This document shows, piece after piece, positions 8,621 through 17,224 of a stretch of DNA of 64,000 nt; position 1 is the first letter of the stretch; every line of letters starts with the position of its first letter. This DNA comes from Caulobacterales bacterium. Its GTDB lineage: Bacteria > Pseudomonadota > Alphaproteobacteria > Caulobacterales > Caulobacteraceae. Location of the stretch: NCBI GenBank assembly GCA_019510435.1, contig JAEKKJ010000023.1, positions 1 through 64,000 on the forward strand, written 5' to 3'. The notes beneath the pieces were generated by a model. It was not told the origin of the DNA. It did not search any database and saw nothing but the letters and a program-made list of their open reading frames with translations. The translations under genes and the position numbers were made by a program.

Positions 8621-9150
8621 GCGGTGAAGTAGGTGCTTTCCTGCTCCGCCCCGGGCAGGGTGATCATGCCCTGGAAGGTGAAGCCCACCTTCTTCAGCAC
8701 GGCCATGGAGGCGTAGTTGTCGGGGGAGGTGATCGCCGCCAGCGGCCCGATACCCAGGACTTCGCGCGCATGGCGCATCACGCCCGCGGCGGCCTCCTGC
8801 GCATACCCCTGGCCCCAGGCCTGCGGCATGAACGCGTAGCCCACGTCCGGCATGTCGAGCCCGTCCCGCCTCACCAGTCCGGCCAGGCCCACCGGGCGGC
8901 CGCTCTTGCGCTCCTTCGCCACCCACATGCCGAAGCCGTGCTGGCGATAGCTGCCGATCATCCGCTCGACGATATAGGTCTCGGCCTCGGCCTCGGTGCG
9001 CACGCCGCGGTCGCCGATATGCTCCAGGAACCCCGGCGAGTTCAGCAGCGCGAGCACGAACGGCGCGTCGGCGGCCATCGCCTCGCGAAAGACCAGTCGG
9101 TCGGTCTCCAGCACCACCACGCGAATCCCCCGCTCCTGATGCAACGCCAT
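8617..9150 (-). CDS. GNAT-family N-acetyltransferase (RimJ/RimL-like)
   Basis: A 177-residue acetyl-CoA-dependent transferase. It begins VVLETDRLVFREAMAADAPFVLALLNSPGFLEHIGDRGVRT, the usual RimJ/RimL start, and the acetyl-CoA loop lies near AYAQEAAAGVMRHAREVLG with the NYASMAVLKKVGF segment after it. The substrate is not predictable. It is the first gene of a two-gene minus-strand unit with the downstream hydrolase and is divergent from motB. Confidence 0.85.
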   Translation of the reverse strand: MALHQERGIRVVVLETDRLVFREAMAADAPFVLALLNSPGFLEHIGDRGVRTEAEAETYIVERMIGSYRQHGFGMWVAKERKSGRPVGLAGLVRRDGLDMPDVGYAFMPQAWGQGYAQEAAAGVMRHAREVLGIGPLAAITSPDNYASMAVLKKVGFTFQGMITLPGAEQESTYFTA

Positions 9151-9205
9151 CTTAACGGGCGGCCGCGCACTTTGCGCCTCGTAACAGCGTTAAGGCAGGC
9201 AAACC

Positions 9206-10102
9206 ATGGCGGTGGGCGGCGACCAGCCGATCATCATCAAGCGGGTCAAGAAGGTCACGGGCGGCGGCCACCACGGCGGCGCCTGGAAGGTGGCCTATGC
9301 CGACTTCGTGACCGCCATGATGGCCTTCTTCCTGCTGATGTGGCTGATCAACACCACCAGCCCGGAGCAGAAGCGCGGCATCGCCGACTATTTCGCGCCC
9401 GCAAGCGTGTCGGAGACCACCTCCGGCGCCGGCGGCATCCTCTCGGGCACGGCCCTGGGCAAGGACGGCTCCAAGAGCTCGGGCTCGTCCGACGTGATCG
9501 AGGAGCTGGCCCCCTCGTCGCGCACCCCCAACAACGGCGACTCCAAGGACGCCGGCAAGGCCGCCTCGGCCCAGGACGCCGCCAACGCCGCCAAGGCCAA
9601 GACCGAGGAGGCCGCTTTCCAGTCCGCCGCCCAGTCCCTGCGCCAGGCGCTGCAGGAGATGCCGGAGCTGGCGGAGCTCTCCAAGAACATCATCATCGAC
9701 GAGACCCCGGAGGGCCTGCGCATCCAGCTGGTCGACCAGGAAGGCCGCTCGATGTTCAACGAAGGCCAGGTCCAGCCCAACGACCGCGCCAAGCTGCTGC
9801 TGCGCGCCGTCTCCAAGGTGATCAACCAGCTGCCGAACCGGATCAGCATCTACGGCCACACCTCGGCCAGCGCCGGCGGCGCCAAGCCCGAGGGCGACTG
9901 GTCGCTGTCGGCCGGCCGCGCGGACGCCTCGCGCAAGGTGATCCAGTCCGTCGGCGTCGACGCGGACCGCGTCTACCAGGTCTCCGGCAAGGCCGCGTCC
10001 GAGCCGCTTTATCCCGACGATCCGACCCTGCCCGGCAACCGTCGCATTGCGATCGTGTTGTTGCGAGAGGCGCCAGTCCTTCCGCCGCACCCGGGTCTCT
10101 AG
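9206..10102 (+). CDS. motB: flagellar motor stator protein MotB
   Basis: A 298-residue inner-membrane protein of the stator complex that couples proton flow to flagellar rotation. A single transmembrane helix (about 28-50) contains the proton-channel aspartate in YADFVTAMMAFFLLMWL. A charged linker follows, and then an OmpA-type peptidoglycan-binding domain (about 170-292) with ISIYGHTSASAGG and GNRRIAIVLLRE. motA is not adjacent, as in Caulobacter. Two TTAA-containing half-sites (9152-9156 and 9189-9193) lie in the short upstream gap but are not spaced like a CtrA box. Confidence 0.93.
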   Translation: MAVGGDQPIIIKRVKKVTGGGHHGGAWKVAYADFVTAMMAFFLLMWLINTTSPEQKRGIADYFAPASVSETTSGAGGILSGTALGKDGSKSSGSSDVIEELAPSSRTPNNGDSKDAGKAASAQDAANAAKAKTEEAAFQSAAQSLRQALQEMPELAELSKNIIIDETPEGLRIQLVDQEGRSMFNEGQVQPNDRAKLLLRAVSKVINQLPNRISIYGHTSASAGGAKPEGDWSLSAGRADASRKVIQSVGVDADRVYQVSGKAASEPLYPDDPTLPGNRRIAIVLLREAPVLPPHPGL

Positions 10103-10173
10103 ACTCCGTCTTGCGCGGCGGGCCGGACTGACGCCTAATCCGTTGGAGACGTGACAGAGGCGACCCCAGGTCC

Positions 10174-10935
10174 GTGACGCAGCACTTCCCTGGCCGACAG
10201 CTCCGGTTTTTCCTGACGGCGCCCTCGCCCTGCCCCTATTTGCCCGAGCGGTTCGAGCGCAAGGTGTTCGCCCACCTGCCGCTGTCCGACGGCGCGGCCG
10301 TCAACGACAGCCTGACCCAGGTAGGCTTCCGCCGCTCGCAGAACATCGCCTACCGACCGGCGTGCGAGGCTTGTGCGGCGTGCGTCTCGGCGCGCATCCC
10401 GGCCAACGACTATGTCTTCTCCCGCTCCGAGCGGAAGATCCTGGCCCGCAACGAGGACATCGAGCGCCACTTGGTGGAGGCCGAGGCCACCATGGAGCAG
10501 TTCGACCTGCTCCGCCGCTACCTCACCGCCCGCCACGCCCACGGCGGCATGGCCGAGATGACCTGGCCGGACTATGTGGCCATGGTCGAGGACACAGCGG
10601 TCCGCACCCATATCATCGAGTACCGGGTGCGCTCGAAGGACGGCGGCCCGGGCGACCTGCTGGCCTGCGCCCTGGTGGACCTGATGAGCGACGGGCTGTC
10701 GCTGGTCTACAGCTTCTACGACCCGTCCGTCAGCCGCCGCAGCCTCGGCTCCTACATGATCCTGGACCATGTGGTGCAGGCCTGCCTGACCGCGCTCCCG
10801 TACGTCTATCTCGGCTACTGGGTCCGGGGATCGGAGAAGATGGACTACAAGGTCCGCTTCCAACCCATCGAACTCTTGAAGCCGGATGGCTGGACCCTGG
10901 CCTCGGCGCGGGATTTCAAGACCGGTTCCGCCTGA
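10174..10935 (+). CDS. bpt: aspartate/glutamate leucyltransferase (arginyl-tRNA-protein transferase family)
   Basis: A 253-residue transferase that attaches leucine from leucyl-tRNA to proteins with N-terminal Asp or Glu, marking them for ClpS/ClpAP degradation. The N-terminal part has ERKVFAHLPL and the cysteine cluster ACEACAACVSARIP (about residues 66-79). The C-terminal acetyltransferase-like part has SLVYSFYDPSVSRRSLGSYMILDHV and YVYLGYWVRGSEKMDYKVRF. The start is a GTG giving MTQHFPGRQLRFFLT. The leucyl rather than arginyl assignment follows the bacterial Bpt subgroup and is inferred. Confidence 0.88.
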   Translation: MTQHFPGRQLRFFLTAPSPCPYLPERFERKVFAHLPLSDGAAVNDSLTQVGFRRSQNIAYRPACEACAACVSARIPANDYVFSRSERKILARNEDIERHLVEAEATMEQFDLLRRYLTARHAHGGMAEMTWPDYVAMVEDTAVRTHIIEYRVRSKDGGPGDLLACALVDLMSDGLSLVYSFYDPSVSRRSLGSYMILDHVVQACLTALPYVYLGYWVRGSEKMDYKVRFQPIELLKPDGWTLASARDFKTGSA

Positions 10936-11019
10936 CGGGCTGCTGGCGCCACGCCGCGCCGGGGCCTAACATGAGGCCGTGAGTCCGTCGTCTCAGCGTC
11001 CCATTTCCCAGAAGCACCC

Positions 11020-11676
11020 ATGGCGCGACAGCTTCGGCTGAGCCTGGGGCGAAGCCACCTCGCCTCCTTCGACGACTTCGTGCGCGGTCCGTCCAACGCC
11101 GACGCCGCAGCCGCCGTAGAGGCCTGGCCTGCATGGCCCGGCGGCTGCCTGGCGCTCATCGGACCCGAAGGCTCCGGCAAGAGCCACCTGGCCCAGGCCT
11201 GGGCGCGGCGGGCAGGCGCACAGACCCTGGCCGCCGCCGAGCCTGACATCGCTGCTGCGGCCGGCCGGCCCGTGCTGCTGGAGGACGCCGACCGCGGCGT
11301 TCCCTCCGAATCCCTTTTCCATCTCATCAACCTGGCCGCTCGGGACGGCGGTGGCCTGCTGCTCACCGCCCGGCTGCGCCCGGCAGCCTGGCCCAGCGAC
11401 CTGCCCGACCTGCGCTCGCGCCTGAACGCCCTGACCGTGGCCGAGATCGAGCCCCCCGACGACCAGGTGCTGGAGGGCGTGCTGCGGCGCTTCTTCCGCG
11501 AGCGCAACATCCGCCCGCCCGAGGCGGTCTATCCCTACCTGCTGGCCCGCATGGGTCGTTCCATCCCCGATGCCGAGGACGTGGTGCGGCGCCTGGACGA
11601 GGCCGGCGACGAGGGCTTCCGGCCGGTGACCCGCGCCCTGGCGCGCCAGATCCTGGCGGACTCCCCCGAAGCCTGA
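11020..11676 (+). CDS. hdaA: DnaA-inactivating regulator HdaA
   Basis: A 218-residue AAA-type protein related to DnaA that, with the beta clamp, promotes DnaA-ATP hydrolysis and prevents over-initiation of replication. Residues 3-9 (RQLRLSLG) fit the beta-clamp binding motif. A P-loop GPEGSGKSHLA is near residue 48, and RLNALTVAEIEPPDDQVL plus a lid domain end the protein without a DNA-binding HTH. Its place just upstream of the polyphosphate genes matches Caulobacter gene order. Confidence 0.9.
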   Translation: MARQLRLSLGRSHLASFDDFVRGPSNADAAAAVEAWPAWPGGCLALIGPEGSGKSHLAQAWARRAGAQTLAAAEPDIAAAAGRPVLLEDADRGVPSESLFHLINLAARDGGGLLLTARLRPAAWPSDLPDLRSRLNALTVAEIEPPDDQVLEGVLRRFFRERNIRPPEAVYPYLLARMGRSIPDAEDVVRRLDEAGDEGFRPVTRALARQILADSPEA

Positions 11677-11813
11677 CGCGGATTTGAGCAGCCTCAAGGC
11701 GCGGCGCGTCGGGCCGGCCCAAATTTCTGCCCAGGCACGATAGACAAACCGATTCGTTTCCCTTCACTGGTGCGCCCGGGTGGCGCGCCGGCCACGAACA
11801 ACCGGACCAGCAG

Positions 11814-13397
11814 ATGCTCGCGCGGATCCCGGCCAAGGCCGCACCGGAGCTGGAGATCAAGTTCCAGCTCGGCGCCGGCGCCCGCGAGGCGCTGGAGCGG
11901 GAGCTCTTTCCCCCGGGAACCGCCCAGGTCTCCCAGCTGCACGCGACCTATTTCGACACGCCGACCCACCGCATGCGCGACGGCGGCTTCAGCCTGCGCG
12001 TGCGCCGCAACGGCGACCACTATGTCCAGACCCTGAAGCACAACCAGGGGGGCGGCCTGTTCCAGCGCCAGGAATGGGAGACGCCGGTGGCCGGTCCCGA
12101 GCTGGACCTGGCCGCGCTGAAGGGCACGCCCGCCGAGGCCGCAGCCGGCGATGCAGCCCTGGAGCCCGCCTTCACGGTGGAGGTGGAACGGCGCGTCCAC
12201 GTCTGGACCCACGGGCGCACCCGCATCGAGGTCAGCCTCGACGCCGGCGTGATCACCGCCGGCGATCGCCATGAGGTGGTGGCCGAGCTGGAGCTGGAGC
12301 TGGTGTCCGGCTCGGCCAAGGCCCTGTTCGCCCTGGCCCACCAGCTGCAGGACAAGGCCGCGCTCACCCTCCTGTTCGAGAGCAAGGCCGCGCGCGGCTA
12401 CCGGCTGGCCGGCCACGACGGGGTGGCCGCGCTCAAGGCCCAGCAGACCGCGGTCGGGCCTGCCACCACCGGCGCCGAGGCGTTCCAGCTCATCGCCCGC
12501 GAGGCCCTGGTCCAGGTGGCGGGCAATGCGCGGCTGCTGCAGCGCTCCCACAGCCCCGAGGTGCTGCACCAGGCGCGGGTGGGCCTGCGCCGCCTGCGCG
12601 CCGCCCTCTCCGCCTTCCGCCAGATGCTGGACGCCGAGGGCCTGAACCACGCCCGGGCCGAGACCAAGTGGCTGGCGGGCGAGCTCTCCGAGGCGCGCGA
12701 CCTGGACGTCTTCCTGCACCGGACCGGCGGGGCCGATGAGGTGGAGGACGATCCGCGCCGGGCCGCCTTCCTGCGCGCCCTGCGCCTGGCCCAGGCGGAG
12801 GCCTACGACAAGGCGCTGGCGGCGGTGGGCTCGGCCCGCTTCCGGGCGCTCCTGCTGCGCCTGGCCGACTGGATCGAGGCGGGCGCCTGGAAGCGGCTCG
12901 CGGGCGACGAGCCCCGCCGCCTGCGCGAAGGGCCGGTCAGCGCGCTGGCGGGCGCAATGATGGACAGGCTGGACCGTCGCCTGCGCAAGCGCTCGCGCAA
13001 GTTCATGGGCATCGACGCCCAGGCGCGGCACGACCTGCGCAAACAGGCCAAGAAGCTGCGCTACGCCGCCGCCTTCTTCGGAGGCGCCTTCCCCAAGCAT
13101 CCCAAGCGGCGCGAGCGCTTCGTGGCGGCGCTGCGGACCCTGCAGGACCGGCTGGGCGAGATCAACGACATGACCGTGGCCCGAACGGTGGCCATGCGCG
13201 CGGTGGACGGCCGCTCCCGCGAGGTGGCCTTCGCCGCCGGCCTGGAGGTCGGACGCTTGACGACCGACGAGGCCCAGGCGCTGGATGCGGCCAACGCCGC
13301 CTTCAAGGCGTTCCGCAAGGCGCCGCGGTTCTGGGAGTCACCGGATCGTCGCAACGACGACATTAAGGTCTCTCCGCCAAGATTGCGCAGTGTCTGA
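11814..13397 (+). CDS. CYTH-CHAD domain protein (inorganic triphosphatase / polyphosphate-binding)
   Basis: A 527-residue two-domain protein. The CYTH tunnel domain (about 10-200) begins with ELEIKFQL, the ExExK motif that binds triphosphate and divalent metal, and continues with THRMRDGGFSLRVRR and RRVHVWTHGRTRIEVSLD. The CHAD domain (about 215-510) is helical and basic with conserved histidines, as in HQARVGLRRLRAALSAFR and ARHDLRKQAKKLRYAAAFF. CHAD domains bind polyphosphate granules. It lies 18 bp upstream of ppk and is followed by ppx, so a role in polyphosphate metabolism is strongly suggested by context. The enzymatic specificity (tripolyphosphatase or binding only) is not shown. Confidence 0.9.
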   Translation: MLARIPAKAAPELEIKFQLGAGAREALERELFPPGTAQVSQLHATYFDTPTHRMRDGGFSLRVRRNGDHYVQTLKHNQGGGLFQRQEWETPVAGPELDLAALKGTPAEAAAGDAALEPAFTVEVERRVHVWTHGRTRIEVSLDAGVITAGDRHEVVAELELELVSGSAKALFALAHQLQDKAALTLLFESKAARGYRLAGHDGVAALKAQQTAVGPATTGAEAFQLIAREALVQVAGNARLLQRSHSPEVLHQARVGLRRLRAALSAFRQMLDAEGLNHARAETKWLAGELSEARDLDVFLHRTGGADEVEDDPRRAAFLRALRLAQAEAYDKALAAVGSARFRALLLRLADWIEAGAWKRLAGDEPRRLREGPVSALAGAMMDRLDRRLRKRSRKFMGIDAQARHDLRKQAKKLRYAAAFFGGAFPKHPKRRERFVAALRTLQDRLGEINDMTVARTVAMRAVDGRSREVAFAAGLEVGRLTTDEAQALDAANAAFKAFRKAPRFWESPDRRNDDIKVSPPRLRSV

Positions 13398-13415
13398 GGC
13401 GGTCAGAGGACCTGT

Positions 13416-15665
13416 ATGCCTACCGAAGTCGCCCCGTCGATCGTCTCCGCACCCGCCGTCTCCGGGCCCGCCGTCTCCGGACCCATCACGGGCGGCGAGG
13501 CCGTTTCCCCCGCGCCACCTTCGGAAGACCTGAGCGGCTCGCCGGCGCGGTTCTTCAACCGCGAGCTCTCCTGGCTGGCGTTCAATCGCCGCGTGCTGGC
13601 CGAAAGCATGAACCCGCGCCATCCGCTGCTCGAGCGGCTGCGGTTCCTGGCCATCAGCGCCAACAACCTCGATGAGTTCTACATGGTCCGCGTGGCCGGC
13701 CTGAAGGCCCAGGTGCGGGAGGGCGTGCGGGTGCTGAGCCAGGACGGCCTGACACCGGCCGAGCAGCTGGCGCGGGTCAACGAGGCCGCCGCCGACCTGA
13801 TGTCCGACCAGCAGACCCGCTGGCGCGAGCTCTGCGCCGAGCTCTCCGCCGCCGGGCTGCGCTATGTCACCGCCGCCGAGGTCACCGAGCCCGAGCGCGA
13901 GGGCCTGGAGGAGGTGTTCCTCTCCCAGCTGTTCCCCGTCCTGACCCCCCTGGCCATCGACCCGGCGCACCCATTCCCGTTCATCCCGAACCTCGCGTTC
14001 TCGCTGGTGCTGAAGATCCGGCGGATCTCGGACGGGCGGCAGCTCTACGCCCTGGCGCCCCTGCCCGCCCAGGTGCCGCGGTTCTTCGAGGTGACCCAGG
14101 CCAAGCCGACTCGCCGCAAGGCGACGCGGCGGGTGATCTCGCTCGAGAGCATGGTGACCCTCTTCCTGGACCACCTGTTCCCGGGCTGCGAGGTCGAGGA
14201 ACAGGGCGTGTTCCGGCTCATCCGCGACAGCGACGTGGAGATCGAGGAAGAGGCCGAGGACCTGGTCCGCGAGTTCGAGGCCCTGCTCAAGCAGCGCCGC
14301 CTCGGGAGCGTGGTGCGCATCGAGCTCGAGTCCGCCATGCCGGAGGACCTGCGCGCCTTCATCTCGCAGAGCCTGCACGCGAATCCCGAGGACATCGTCC
14401 TGATCGAGGGCCTGCTGGGCCTGGACGAACTGGCCCAGCTGATCCCGTCGGACCGGCCGGAGCTGAAGTTCAAGCCGTTCGAGGCCCGCTTCCCCGAGCG
14501 CATCCGCGACCACGGCGGCGACTGCTTCGCCGCCATCCGCGAGAAGGACATCCTGGTCCACCACCCGTTCGAGAGCTTCGACGTGGTGGTCCAGTTCCTG
14601 CGCCAGGCCGCCCGCGACCCGAACGTCCTGGCGATCAAGCAGACGCTCTATCGGACCTCCAAGGACAGCCCCATCGTGGCGGCCCTCATCGAGGCGGCGG
14701 AGAACGGCAAGAACGTCACCGCGGTCATCGAGATCAAGGCCCGTTTCGACGAGGAGGCCAACCTGAAGTGGGCCCGCGACCTGGAGCGCGCCGGCGTCCA
14801 CGTGGTCTACGGCTTCATCGAGTACAAGACCCACGCCAAGCTCTCGACCGTGGTGCGGCGCGAGGGCGAGTCCCTGCGGACCTACTGCCACTTCGGAACC
14901 GGCAACTACCACCCGGTCACCGCGCGCATCTACACCGACCTCTCCCTCTTCACGACCGAGCCGCCCTTCGCCCGCGATGCGGCGCGGCTGTTCAACTACG
15001 TCACCGGCTATGCGGTGCCGACGCAGCTGGAGCGGCTGTCCTATTCGCCCATCACCATGAAGCGCGACCTGCTGCGGATGATCGGCGCGGAGGCCCAGGC
15101 CGCCCGGGCGGGCAAGCCCTCCGGGATCTGGGCCAAGATGAACTCGCTGGTCGATCCGGAAATCATTGATGCGCTCTATGCCGCCAGCCAGGCCGGCGTC
15201 TCCATCGACCTGGTGATCCGCGGTATCTGCTGCCTGCGGCCCGGGGTGAAGGGCCTGTCGGAGAACATCCGGGTGAAGTCCATCGTCGGCCGCTACCTTG
15301 AGCACGGCCGGATCGTCGCCTTCGCCTGCGGCCACGCCATGCCCTCGCAGCAGGCGCGGGTGTTCATCTCCTCGGCCGACTGGATGCCGCGCAACCTCGA
15401 CCGCCGGGTGGAGGTCCTGACGCCGATCGAGAACCCGACGGTGCACCAGCAGGTTCTGCAACAGATCATGGTGGCGAACCTGAAAGACGAAGCGCAAAGC
15501 TGGACCCTGGACGCAGACGGCCGCTATAGGCGGGATCCTGCCTGGGACCACCCGAACGCCTTCTCGGCGCATGAGTATTTCATGACCAATCCGAGCCTTT
15601 CCGGTCGCGGGCAGAAAGTGAAGGACATGCCGCGCGCGATCGAAAATGTGGCCTCTCGGGGATAG
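13416..15665 (+). CDS. ppk: polyphosphate kinase 1
   Basis: A 749-residue enzyme that makes inorganic polyphosphate from ATP. After a variable N-terminus the family block FFNRELSWLAFNRRVLAE starts near residue 45. The phosphorylated histidine lies in YKTHAKLSTVVRRE, and SLRTYCHFGTGNYHPVTARIYTDLSLFT, ENGKNVTAVIEIKARFDEEAN and DRRVEVLTPIENP complete the catalytic region. Length and order of motifs are normal. The end overlaps the ppx start by 20 nt, so the pair is translated together. Confidence 0.97.
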   Translation: MPTEVAPSIVSAPAVSGPAVSGPITGGEAVSPAPPSEDLSGSPARFFNRELSWLAFNRRVLAESMNPRHPLLERLRFLAISANNLDEFYMVRVAGLKAQVREGVRVLSQDGLTPAEQLARVNEAAADLMSDQQTRWRELCAELSAAGLRYVTAAEVTEPEREGLEEVFLSQLFPVLTPLAIDPAHPFPFIPNLAFSLVLKIRRISDGRQLYALAPLPAQVPRFFEVTQAKPTRRKATRRVISLESMVTLFLDHLFPGCEVEEQGVFRLIRDSDVEIEEEAEDLVREFEALLKQRRLGSVVRIELESAMPEDLRAFISQSLHANPEDIVLIEGLLGLDELAQLIPSDRPELKFKPFEARFPERIRDHGGDCFAAIREKDILVHHPFESFDVVVQFLRQAARDPNVLAIKQTLYRTSKDSPIVAALIEAAENGKNVTAVIEIKARFDEEANLKWARDLERAGVHVVYGFIEYKTHAKLSTVVRREGESLRTYCHFGTGNYHPVTARIYTDLSLFTTEPPFARDAARLFNYVTGYAVPTQLERLSYSPITMKRDLLRMIGAEAQAARAGKPSGIWAKMNSLVDPEIIDALYAASQAGVSIDLVIRGICCLRPGVKGLSENIRVKSIVGRYLEHGRIVAFACGHAMPSQQARVFISSADWMPRNLDRRVEVLTPIENPTVHQQVLQQIMVANLKDEAQSWTLDADGRYRRDPAWDHPNAFSAHEYFMTNPSLSGRGQKVKDMPRAIENVASRG

Positions 15666-17148
15666 CCCCACGCGCCCGGAGGGCCGGCAGGCGGCGGTTA
15701 TCGACGTCGGCTCCAACTCGGTCCGCCTGGTGGTCTACCGGGTGGACGGCCGCGCGCTGTGGACCATCTACAACGAGAAAGTGGTCGCGGGGCTCGGCCG
15801 GGACATGGCCGCGACCGGCCGGCTGTCGCCCGAGGGTATCGAGGCCGCCGTGGGGGCCTTGCGCCGCTTCCGGGCGGTGCTGGACGGTTGGCGCGCCGAC
15901 GAGGTGACCGCCGCGGCCACCGCGGCCGTGCGCGAGGCGGCCGACGGCAAGGCGTTCCTCAAGCGGGTGATGGACGAGACCGGCCTGGAGGTGCGGGTCC
16001 TCTCCGGCGAGGAGGAGGCCCGCTACGCCGCCCTGGGCGTCCGCTGCGGCCAGCCGGACGCGGAGGGCGTGGTCGGCGACCTGGGCGGGTCCAGCCTGGA
16101 GCTGGTGCGCCTGAACGGCATCACCCAGATCGAGGGCGTCACCCTGCCGCTGGGCCCCTTCGCCCTGGGCGCGCCGAAGGCCCTGGACCCCGAACGCGTC
16201 CGGCGCGTGATCGACGAGCGCCTCGCGCCCCAGGCCAACCGCTTCGCCAGCCCGGAATTTCACGCCGTGGGCGGCGCCTGGCGCAACCTGGCGCTCCTGC
16301 ACATGCAGCTGGCCGACTACCCCCTGCACGTGGCCCACCAGTACCAGATCAGCCGCGCCGACGGCCTGGACCTGGCGCGCTTCGTCCAGCGCCAGTCGCG
16401 GTCCTCCCTGGAGCGCATCCCAGGCCTCTCCAAGAAGCGCTTCGACACCCTGCCCTATGCGGCCCTGGTGCTGGACCGCCTGATCGACCGGCTGGGCGTC
16501 GAGAAGGTTGTGGTCTCCGCCTACGGGGTGCGCGAGGGCCTGCTACTGGACGCCATGGCGCCCGAGGTCCGTCAGCTGGATCCGCTGATCGAGGGCTGCG
16601 AAGCGCTGACCGCCCAGCACGGTATCAGCCCCGAGCTGGGCCACGCGCTGGAGGCCTGGGTGGCGCCGTTGTTCGAGAAGCTGCCGCCGATGTTCCCCGG
16701 CCGCGATCCCGTGCTGCTGGCGGCCGCGTGCCGCCTCGCAGACCTGGGCGCCCGCCTGCACCCCGACCACCGGGCGGACCTCGCGTTCGAGCAGGTGTTG
16801 CGCGCGCCGCTCGCGGGCATGAACCACGAGGAGCGCTGCTTCCTGGCCTTCGTCGCCTTCGCCCGGCACTCGACCGCCCCGCAACCGCCGGACGCCCAGG
16901 TCGTCAACCGCATGCTGAGCAGCGAGCGCCGCCAGCGCGCCCGGGCCCTGGGCTCCGCGATCCGTCTGGGCTGCGACCTCTCCGGCCGCAACATCCGCCT
17001 CCTGGAAAAGTCCAGCCTGGACGCCAAGGGCGACAAGCTGCGGCTGACCACCCTGGCCGGCTGGGAAGACATGCTGATGGGCGAGCAGGTGGCGCGCCGC
17101 GCCCAGAGCCTTGCCCAGGCCCTCAAGCTGAACCTGGAGCTCGCCTGA
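15646..17148 (+). CDS. ppx: exopolyphosphatase (Ppx/GppA family)
   Basis: A 500-residue enzyme of the actin/Hsp70-like ASKHA fold that releases phosphate from the end of polyphosphate. The first phosphate loop is AVIDVGSNSVRLVVYRVDG, and VGDLGGSSLELVRLNG is the second. YGVREGLLLDAM precedes an HD-like C-terminal region. The ATG at 15646 lies inside the end of ppk. Ppx/GppA members may also hydrolyse pppGpp; the operon with ppk argues for polyphosphate. Confidence 0.94.
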   Translation: MWPLGDSPTRPEGRQAAVIDVGSNSVRLVVYRVDGRALWTIYNEKVVAGLGRDMAATGRLSPEGIEAAVGALRRFRAVLDGWRADEVTAAATAAVREAADGKAFLKRVMDETGLEVRVLSGEEEARYAALGVRCGQPDAEGVVGDLGGSSLELVRLNGITQIEGVTLPLGPFALGAPKALDPERVRRVIDERLAPQANRFASPEFHAVGGAWRNLALLHMQLADYPLHVAHQYQISRADGLDLARFVQRQSRSSLERIPGLSKKRFDTLPYAALVLDRLIDRLGVEKVVVSAYGVREGLLLDAMAPEVRQLDPLIEGCEALTAQHGISPELGHALEAWVAPLFEKLPPMFPGRDPVLLAAACRLADLGARLHPDHRADLAFEQVLRAPLAGMNHEERCFLAFVAFARHSTAPQPPDAQVVNRMLSSERRQRARALGSAIRLGCDLSGRNIRLLEKSSLDAKGDKLRLTTLAGWEDMLMGEQVARRAQSLAQALKLNLELA

Positions 17149-17224
17149 GCGTATTCAGGTGGGGTTCAGCTGTGCCGGCGCCACGATCCACGGTGGCGCA
17201 GTGCGAGTGCTCGGAGTTCGGTCC

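Noticed and set aside
9152..9193. CtrA box upstream of motB
   Set aside because: Two TTAA half-sites exist but are more than 30 nt apart rather than separated by 7 nt.
13338..15716. A long minus-strand frame opposite ppk
   Set aside because: It is fully explained by the third-position GC bias of ppk on the other strand; no recognisable motif.
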